Assembly: GCA_037893225.1 (NCBI GenBank)
Contig: JAZGUH010000702.1
Coordinates: forward strand, 744,001-808,000
From: Hippasteria phrygiana
Taxonomy: Eukaryota; Echinodermata; Asteroidea; Valvatida; Goniasteridae
Direction of reading: 5' to 3'
Length of the DNA: 64,000 nt
The position numbers and the translations under genes are program-made. Every line of letters starts with the position of its first letter. Within the stretch, counting starts at the first letter, position 1. Under the pieces are notes generated by a model, which was not told where the DNA came from, ran no database searches, and saw nothing but the letters and a program-made list of their open reading frames with translations. This document shows positions 51,686 to 61,215 of this stretch, piece after piece.

Positions 51686-54468
51686 GTAAAGCAAGTCATA
51701 CCCAAGGGAATTTGACAGGCATGGAGCAATAAATAGAAGGTAATATGCACACAGATGTTGGCCGGAAAGAAAATAAACATTGCGAGGTTTGAATTTTCTC
51801 CACAAGTTTTAACTCTAAGAAGCCGCCGATAATTGCAACATGTAGCGCCAGATCTAAGCTATCCATACATGTCGTACATGTCAAAATTACTGCATTTGGT
51901 TGATATTTCATGCAATTATGAATGAATAAAGCAAGTCCATACCCCAGGGAATTTGACATGCATGGAGCAATAAATAAAAGGTAATATGCACACAGATGGT
52001 GGCCGGAAAGAAAATAAACATTGCGAGGTTTGAATTTTCTCCACAAGTTTTAACTCTAAGAAGCCGCCGATAATTGCAACATGTAGCGCCAGATCTAAGC
52101 TATCCATACATGTCAAAATTACTGAATTTGGTTGATATTTCATGCAATTATGAATGAGTAAAGCAAGTCCATACCCCAGGGAATTTGACAGGCATGGAGC
52201 AATAAATAAAAGGTAATCTGCACACAGATGGTGGCCGGGAAGAAAATAAACATTGCGAGGTTTGAATTTTCTCCACAAGTGTTAACTCTAAGAAGCCGCC
52301 GATAATTGCAACATGTAGCGCCAGATCTAAGCTATCCATACATGTCAAAATTACTGAATTTGGTTGATATTTCATGCAATTATGAATGAGTAAAGCAAGT
52401 CCATACCCCAGGGAATTTGACAGGCATGGAGCAATAAATAAAAGGTAATCTGGTGGCCGGGAAGAAAATAAAAATTGCGAGGTTTGAATTTTCTCCACAA
52501 GTGTTAACTCTAAGAAGCCGCCGATAATTGCAACATGTAGCGCCAGATCTAAGCTATCCATACATGTCAAAATTACTGAATTTGGTTGATATTTCATGCA
52601 ATTATGAATGAGTAAAGCAAGTCCATACCCCAGGGAATTTGACAGGCATGGAGCAATAAATAAAAGGTAATCTGCACACAGATGGTGGCCGGGAAGAAAA
52701 TAAACATTGCGAGGTTTGAATTTTCTCCACAAGTGTTAACTCTAAGAAGCCGCCGATAATTGCAACATGTAGCGCCAGATCTAAGCTATCCATACATGTC
52801 AAAATTACTGAATTTGGTTGATATTTCATGCAATTATGAATGAGTAAAGCAGGTCCATACCCCCAGGGAATTTGACATGCATGGAGCAATAAATAAAAGG
52901 TAATCTGCACACAGATGGTGGCCGGGAAGAAAATAAAAATTGCGAGGTTTGAATTTTCTCCACAAGTGTTAACTCTAAGAAGCCGCCGATAATTGCAACA
53001 TGTAGCGCCAGATCTAAGCTATCCATACATGTCAAAATTACTGAATTTGGTTGATATTTCATGCAATTATGAATGAGTAAAGCAAGTCCATACCCCAGGG
53101 AATTTGACAGGCATGGAGCAATAAATAAAAGGTAATCTGCACACAGATGGTGGCCGGGAAGAAAATAAACATTGCGAGGTTTGAATTTTCTCCACAAGTG
53201 TTAACTCTAAGAAGCCGCCGATAATTGCAACATGTAGCGCCAGATCTAAGCTATACATACATGTCAAAATTACTGCATTTGGTTGATATTTCATGCAATT
53301 ATGAATGAGTAAAGCAAGTCATACCCCAGGGAATTTGACAGGCATGGAGCAATAAATAGAAGGTAATCTGCACACAGATGTTGGCCGGAAAGAAAATAAA
53401 CATTGCGAGGTTTGAATTTTCTCCACAAGTTTTAACTCCAAGAAGCCGCCGATAATTGCAACATGTAGCGCCAGATCTAAGCTATACATACATGTCAAAA
53501 TTACTGCATTTGGTTGATATTTCATGCAATTATGAATGAGTAAAGCAAGTCCATACCCCAGGGAATTTGACAGGCATGGAGCAATAAATAAAAGGTAATA
53601 TGCACACAGATGGTGGCCGGAAAGAAAATAAACATTGCGAGGTTTGAATTTTCTCCACAAGTGTTAACTCTAAGAAGCCGCCGATAATTGCAACATGTAG
53701 CGCCAGATCTAAGCTATCCATACATGTCAAAATTACTGAATTTGGTTGATATTTCATGCAATTATGAATGAGTAAAGCAGGTCCATACCCCCAGGGAATT
53801 TGACATGCATGGAGCAATAAATAAAAGGTAATATGCACACAGATGGTGGCCGGAAAGAAAATAAACATTGCGAGGTTTGAATTTTCTCCACAAGTTTTAA
53901 CTCTAAGAAGCCGCCGATAATTGCAACATGTAGCGCCAGATCTAAGCTATCCATACATATCAAAATTACTGAATTTGGTTGATATTTCATGCAATTATGA
54001 ATGAGTAAAGCAAGTCCATACCCCAGGGAATTTGACAGGCATGGAGCAATAAATAAAAGGTAATCTGCACACAGATGGTGGCCGGGAAGAAAATAAACAT
54101 TGCGAGGTTTGAATTTTCTCTACAAGTTTTAACTCTGGGAAGCCGCCGATGATTGCAACATGTAGCGCCAGATCTAAGCTATCCATACATGTCAAAATTA
54201 CTGCATTTGGTTGATATTTCATGCAATTATGAATGAGTAAAGCAAGTCCATACCCCAGGGAATTTGACAGGCATGGAGCAATAAATAAAAGGTAATCTGC
54301 ACACAGATGGTGGCCGGGAAGAAAATAAACATTGCGAGGTTTGAATTTTCTCCACAAGTGTTAACTCTAAGAAGCCGCCGATAATTGCAACATGTAGCGC
54401 CAGATCTAAGCTATCCATACATGTCAAAATTACTGAATTTGGTTGATATTTCATTCAATTATGAATGA
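51686..54468. repeat. 12-unit block P to P (2783 bp), part of long duplication copy 1
   Basis: Classes: 51686 P, 51926 Q, 52158 R', 52390 R with 10-bp deletion (222 bp), 52612 R', 52844 T/R (233 bp), 53077 R' (CTATAC), 53309 X with TAATCTG (231 bp), 53540 U, 53772 T/Q (233 bp), 54005 W/V, 54237 W'. Private change: G-to-A at 53959 (CATACATATC). Four unit lengths other than 232 and 240 fall in one block. Confidence 0.88.
52390..52611. repeat. 222-bp unit with 10-bp deletion (copy 1)
   Basis: TAATCTG runs directly into GTGGCCGGG at about 52452/52453, so CACACAGATG is missing. The unit is otherwise class R (AAAAATTG). Because 222 is a multiple of 3, an open minus-strand frame passes through it unbroken, giving the longest open frame in this part of the array (52148-52732, 194 codons). 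That length is a result of the deletion, not evidence for a gene. Confidence 0.93.
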
Positions 54469-57400
54469 GTAAAGCAAGTCATACCCAAGGGAATTTGACA
54501 GGCATGGAGCAATAAATAGAAGGTAATATGCACACAGATGTTGGCCGGAAAGAAAATAAACATTGCGAGGTTTGAATTTTCTCCACAAGTTTTAACTCTA
54601 AGAAGCCGCCGATAATTGCAACATGTAGCGCCAGATCTAAGCTATCCATACATGTCGTACATGTCAAAATTACTGCATTTGGTTGATATTTCATGCAATT
54701 ATGAATGAATAAAGCAAGTCCATACCCCAGGGAATTTGACATGCATGGAGCAATAAATAAAAGGTAATATGCACACAGATGGTGGCCGGAAAGAAAATAA
54801 ACATTGCGAGGTTTGAATTTTCTCCACAAGTGTTAACTCTAAGAAGCCGCCGATAATTGCAACATGTAGCGCCAGATCTAAGCTATCCATACATGTCAAA
54901 ATTACTGAATTTGGTTGATATTTCATGCAATTATGAATGAGTAAAGCAAGTCCATACCCCAGGGAATTTGACAGGCATGGAGCAATAAATAAAAGGTAAT
55001 CTGCACACAGATGGTGGCCGGGAAGAAAATAAAAATTGCGAGGTTTGAATTTTCTCCACAAGTGTTAACTCTAAGAAGCCGCCGATAATTGCAACATGTA
55101 GCGCCAGATCTAAGCTATCCATACATGTCAAAATTACTGAATTTGGTTGATATTTCATGCAATTATGAATGAATAAAGCAAGTCATACCCCAGGGAATTT
55201 GACAGGCATTGAGCAATAAATAGAAGGTAATATGCACACAGATGTTGGCCGGAAAGAAAATAAACATTGCGAGGTTTGAATTTTCTCCACAAGTTTTAAC
55301 TCTAAGAAGCCGCCGATAATTGCAACATGTAGCGCCAGATCTAAGCTATCCATACATGTCAAAATTACTGAATTTGGTTGATATTTCATGCAATTATGAA
55401 TGAGTAAAGCAAGTCCATACCCCAGGGAATTTGACAGGCATGGAGCAATAAATAAAAGGTAATCTGCACACAGATGGTGGCCGGGAAGAAAATAAAAATT
55501 GCGAGGTTTGAATTTTCTCCACAAGTGTTAACTCTAAGAAGCCGCCGATAATTGCAACATGTAGCGCCAGATCTAAGCTATCCATACATGTCAAAATTAC
55601 TGAATTTGGTTGATATTTCATGCAATTATGAATGAGTAAAGCAAGTCCATACCCCAGGGAATTTGACAGGCATGGAGCAATAAATAAAAGGTAATCTGCA
55701 CACAGATGGTGGCCGGGAAGAAAATAAACATTGCGAGGTTTGAATTTTCTCCACAAGTGTTAACTCTAAGAAGCCGCCGATAATTGCAACATGTAGCGCC
55801 AGATCTAAGCTATCCATACATGTCAAAATTACTGTATTTGGTTGATATTTCATGCAATTATGAATGAGTAAAGCAAGTCCATACCCCAGGGAATTTGACA
55901 GGCATGGAGCAATAAATAAAAGGTAATCTGCACACAGATGGTGGCCGGGAAGAAAATAAACATTGCGAGGTTTGAATTTTCTCCACAAGTGTTAACTCTA
56001 AGAAGCCGCCGATAATTGCAACATGTAGCGCCAGATCTAAGCTATCCATACATGTCAAAATTACTGAATTTGGTTGATATTTCATTCAATTATGAATGAG
56101 TAAAGCAAGTCATACCCAAGGGAATTTGACAGGCATGGAGCAATAAATAGAAGGTAATATGCACACAGATGTTGGCCGGAAAGAAAATAAACATTGCGAG
56201 GTTTGACTTTTCTCCACAAGTTTTAACTCTAAGAAGCCGCCGATAATTGCAACATGTAGCGCCAGATCTAAGCTATCCATACATGTCGTACATGTCAAAA
56301 TTACTGCATTTGGTTGATATTTCATGCAATTATGAATGAATAAAGCAAGTCCATACCCCAGGGAATTTGACATGCATGGAGCAATAAATAAAAGGTAATA
56401 TGCACACAGATGGTGGCCGGAAAGAAAATAAACATTGCGAGGTTTGAATTTTCTCCACAAGTTTTAACTCTAAGAAGCCGCCGATAATTGCAACATGTAG
56501 CGCCAGATCTAAGCTATCCATACATGTCAAAATTACTGAATTTGGTTGATATTTCATGCAATTATGAATGAGTAAAGCAAGTCCATACCCCAGGGAATTT
56601 GACAGGCATGGAGCAATAAATAAAAGGTAATCTGCACACAGATGGTGGCCGGGAAGAAAATAAAAATTGCGAGGTTTGAATTTTCTCCACAAGTGTTAAC
56701 TCTAAGAAGCCGCCGATAATTGCAACATGTAGCGCCAGATCTAAGCTATCCATACATGTCAAAATTACTGAATTTGGTTGATATTTCATGCAATTATGAA
56801 TGAATAAAGCAAGTCATACCCCAGGGAATTTGACAGGCATTGAGCAATAAATAAAAGGTAATCTGCAAACAGATGGTGGCCGGGAAGAAAATAAAAATTG
56901 CGAGGTTTGAATTTTCTCCACAAGTGTTAACTCTAAGAAGCCGCCGATAATTGCAACATGTAGCGCCAGATCTAAGCTATCCATACATGTCAAAATTACT
57001 GAATTTGGTTGATATTTCATGCAATTATGAATGAATAAAGCAAGTCATACCCCAGGGAATTTGACAGGCATTGAGCAATAAATAGAAGGTAATATGCACA
57101 CAGATGTTGGCCGGAAAGAAAATAAACATTGCGAGGTTTGAATTTTCTCCACAAGTTTTAACTCTAAGAAGCCGCCGATAATTGCAACATGTAGCGCCAG
57201 ATCTAAGCTATCCATACATGTCAAAATTACTGAATTTGGTTGATATTTCATGCAATTATGAATGAGTAAAGCAAGTCCATACCCCAGGGAATTTGACAGG
57301 CATGGAGCAATAAATAAAAGGTAATCTGCACACAGATGGTGGCCGGGAAGAAAATAAAAATTGCGAGGTTTGAATTTTCTCCACAAGTGTTAACTCTAAG

Positions 57401-57961
57401 AAGCCGCCGATAATTGCAACATGTAGCGCCAGATCTAAGCTATCCATACATGTCAAAATTACTGAATTTGGTTGATATTTCATGCAATTATGAATGAGTA
57501 AAGCAAGTCCATACCCCAGGGAATTTGACAGGCATGGAGCAATAAATAAAAGGTAATCTGCACACAGATGGTGGCCGGGAAGAAAATAAACATTGCGAGG
57601 TTTGAATTTTCTCCACAAGTGTTAACTCTAAGAAGCCGCCGATAATTGCAACATGTAGCGCCAGATCTAAGCTATCCATACATGTCAAAATTACTGTATT
57701 TGGTTGATATTTCATGCAATTATGAATGAGTAAAGCAAGTCCATACCCCAGGGAATTTGACAGGCATGGAGCAATAAATAAAAGGTAATCTGCACACAGA
57801 TGGTGGCCGGGAAGAAAATAAACATTGCGAGGTTTGAATTTTCTCCACAAGTGTTAACTCTAAGAAGCCGCCGATAATTGCAACATGTAGCGCCAGATCT
57901 AAGCTATCCATACATGTCAAAATTACTGAATTTGGTTGATATTTCATTCAATTATGAATGA
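54469..57961. repeat. 7-unit and 8-unit P blocks (1631 and 1862 bp)
   Basis: First: 54469 P, 54709 Q, 54941 R, 55173 S (231 bp), 55404 R, 55636 R', 55868 W'. Second: 56100 P, 56340 Q, 56572 R, 56804 S front joined to R rear (231 bp), 57035 S (231 bp), 57266 R, 57498 R', 57730 W'. The two adjacent 231-bp units in the second block are the only neighbouring pair in the window. Private changes: A-to-C at 56207 and C-to-A at 56868. Confidence 0.88.
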
Positions 57962-60900
57962 GTAAAGCAAGTCATACCCAAGGGAATTTGACAGGCATGG
58001 AGCAATAAATAGAAGGTAATATGCACACAGATGTTGGCCGGAAAGAAAATAAACATTGCGAGGTTTGAATTTTCTCCACAAGTTTTAACTCTAAGAAGCC
58101 GCCGATAATTGCAACATGTAGCGCCAGATCTAAGCTATCCATACATGTCGTACATGTCAAAATTACTGCATTTGGTTGATATTTCATGCAATTATGAATG
58201 AATAAAGCAAGTCCATACCCCAGGGAATTTGACATGCATGGAGCAATAAATAAAAGGTAATATGCACACAGATGGTGGCCGGAAAGAAAATAAACATTGC
58301 GAGGTTTGAATTTTCTCCACAAGTTTTAACTCTAAGAAGCCGCCGATAATTGCAACATGTAGCGCCAGATCTAAGCTATCCATACATGTCAAAATTACTG
58401 AATTTGGTTGATATTTCATGCAATTATGAATGAGTAAAGCAAGTCCATACCCCAGGGAATTTGACAGGCATGGAGCAATAAATAAAAGGTAATCTGCACA
58501 CAGATGGTGGCCGGGAAGAAAATAAAAATTGCGAGGTTTGAATTTTCTCCACAAGTGTTAACTCTAAGAAGCCGCCGATAATTGCAACATGTAGCGCCAG
58601 ATCTAAGCTATCCATACATGTCAAAATTACTGAATTTGGTTGATATTTCATGCAATTATGAATGAATAAAGCAAGTCATACCCCAGGGAATTTGACAGGC
58701 ATTGAGCAATAAATAGAAGGTAATATGCACACAGATGTTGGCCGGAAAGAAAATAAACATTGCGAGGTTTGAATTTTCTCCACAAGTTTTAACTCTAAGA
58801 AGCCGCCGATAATTGCAACATGTAGCGCCAGATCTAAGCTATCCATACATGTCAAAATTACTGAATTTGGTTGATATTTCATGCAATTATGAATGAGTAA
58901 AGCAAGTCCATACCCCAGGGAATTTGACAGGCATGGAGCAATAAATAAAAGGTAATCTGCACACAGATGGTGGCCGGGAAGAAAATAAACATTGCGAGGT
59001 TTGAATTTTCTCTACAAGTTTTAACTCTGGGAAGCCGCCGATGATTGCAACATGTAGCGCCAGATCTAAGCTATACATACATGTCAAAATTATTGCATTT
59101 GGTTGATATTTCATGCAATTATGAATGAGTAAAGCAAGTCCATACCCCAGGGAATTTGACAGGCATGGAGCAATAAATAAAAGGTAATATGCACACAGAT
59201 GGTGGCCGGAAAGAAAATAAACATTGCGAGGTTTGAATTTTCTCCACAAGTGTTAACTCTAAGAAGCCGCCGATAATTGCAACATGTAGCGCCAGATCTA
59301 AGCTATCCATACATGTCAAAATTACTGAATTTGGTTGATATTTCATTCAATTATGAATGAGTAAAGCAAGTCATACCCAAGGGAATTTGACAGGCATGGA
59401 GCAATAAATAGAAGGTAATATGCACACAGATGTTGGCCGGAAAGAAAATAAACATTGCGAGGTTTGAATTTTCTCCACAAGTGTTAACTCTAAGAAGCCG
59501 CCGATAATTGCAACATGTAGCGCCAGATCTAAGCTATCCATACATGTCAAAATTACTGAATTTGGTTGATATTTCATGCAATTATGAATGAGTAAAGCAA
59601 GTCCATACCCCAGGGAATTTGACAGGCATGGAGCAATAAATAAAAGGTAATCTGCACACAGATGGTGGCCGGGAAGAAAATAAAAATTGCGAGGTTTGAA
59701 TTTTCTCCACAAGTGTTAACTCTAAGAAGCCGCCGATAATTGCAACATGTAGCGCCAGATCTAAGCTATCCATACATGTCAAAATTACTGAATTTGGTTG
59801 ATATTTCATGCAATTATGAATGAGTAAAGCAAGTCCATACCCCAGGGAATTTGACAGGCATGGAGCAATAAATAAAAGGTAATCTGCACACAGATGGTGG
59901 CCGGGAAGAAAATAAACATTGCGAGGTTTGAATTTTCTCCACAAGTGTTAACTCTAAGAAGCCGCCGATAATTGCAACATGTAGCGCCAGATCTAAGCTA
60001 TACATACATGTCAAAATTACTGCATTTGGTTGATATTTCATGCAATTATGAATGAGTAAAGCAAGTCATACCCCAGGGAATTTGACAGGCATGGAGCAAT
60101 AAATAGAAGGTAATATGCACACAGATGTTGGCCGGAAAGAAAATAAACATTGCGAGGTTTGAATTTTCTCCACAAGTTTTAACTCCAAGAAGCCGCCGAT
60201 AATTGCAACATGTAGCGCCAGATCTAAGCTATACATACATGTCAAAATTACTGCATTTGGTTGATATTTCATGCAATTATGAATGAGTAAAGCAAGTCCA
60301 TACCCCAGGGAATTTGACAGGCATGGAGCAATAAATAAAAGGTAATATGCACACAGATGGTGGCCGGAAAGAAAATAAACATTGCGAGGTTTGAATTTTC
60401 TCCACAAGTGTTAACTCTAAGAAGCCGCCGATAATTGCAACATGTAGCGCCAGATCTAAGCTATCCATACATGTCAAAATTACTGAATTTGGTTGATATT
60501 TCATGCAATTATGAATGAGTAAAGCAGGTCCATACCCCCAGGGAATTTGACATGCATGGAGCAATAAATAAAAGGTAATATGCACACAGATGGTGGCCGG
60601 AAAGAAAATAAACATTGCGAGGTTTGAATTTTCTCCACAAGTTTTAACTCTAAGAAGCCGCCGATAATTGCAACATGTAGCGCCAGATCTAAGCTATCCA
60701 TACATGTCAAAATTACTGAATTTGGTTGATATTTCATGCAATTATGAATGAGTAAAGCAAGTCCATACCCCAGGGAATTTGACAGGCATGGAGCAATAAA
60801 TAAAAGGTAATCTGCACACAGATGGTGGCCGGGAAGAAAATAAACATTGCGAGGTTTGAATTTTCTCTACAAGTTTTAACTCTGGGAAGCCGCCGATGAT

Positions 60901-61215
60901 TGCAACATGTAGCGCCAGATCTAAGCTATCCATACATGTCAAAATTACTGCATTTGGTTGATATTTCATGCAATTATGAATGAGTAAAGCAAGTCCATAC
61001 CCCAGGGAATTTGACAGGCATGGAGCAATAAATAAAAGGTAATATGCACACAGATGGTGGCCGGAAAGAAAATAAACATTGCGAGGTTTGAATTTTCTCC
61101 ACAAGTGTTAACTCTAAGAAGCCGCCGATAATTGCAACATGTAGCGCCAGATCTAAGCTATCCATACATGTCAAAATTACTGAATTTGGTTGATATTTCA
61201 TTCAATTATGAATGA
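57962..61215. repeat. 14-unit block P to P (3254 bp), part of long duplication copy 2
   Basis: Classes: 57962 P, 58202 Q, 58434 R, 58666 S, 58897 W/V, 59129 U, 59361 P-front hybrid (231 bp), 59592 R, 59824 R' (CTATAC), 60056 X (231 bp), 60287 U, 60519 T/Q (233 bp), 60752 W/V, 60984 U. It matches 48200-51685 except that one R unit is absent, so the offset drops from 9762 to 9530 bp. Confidence 0.88.
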
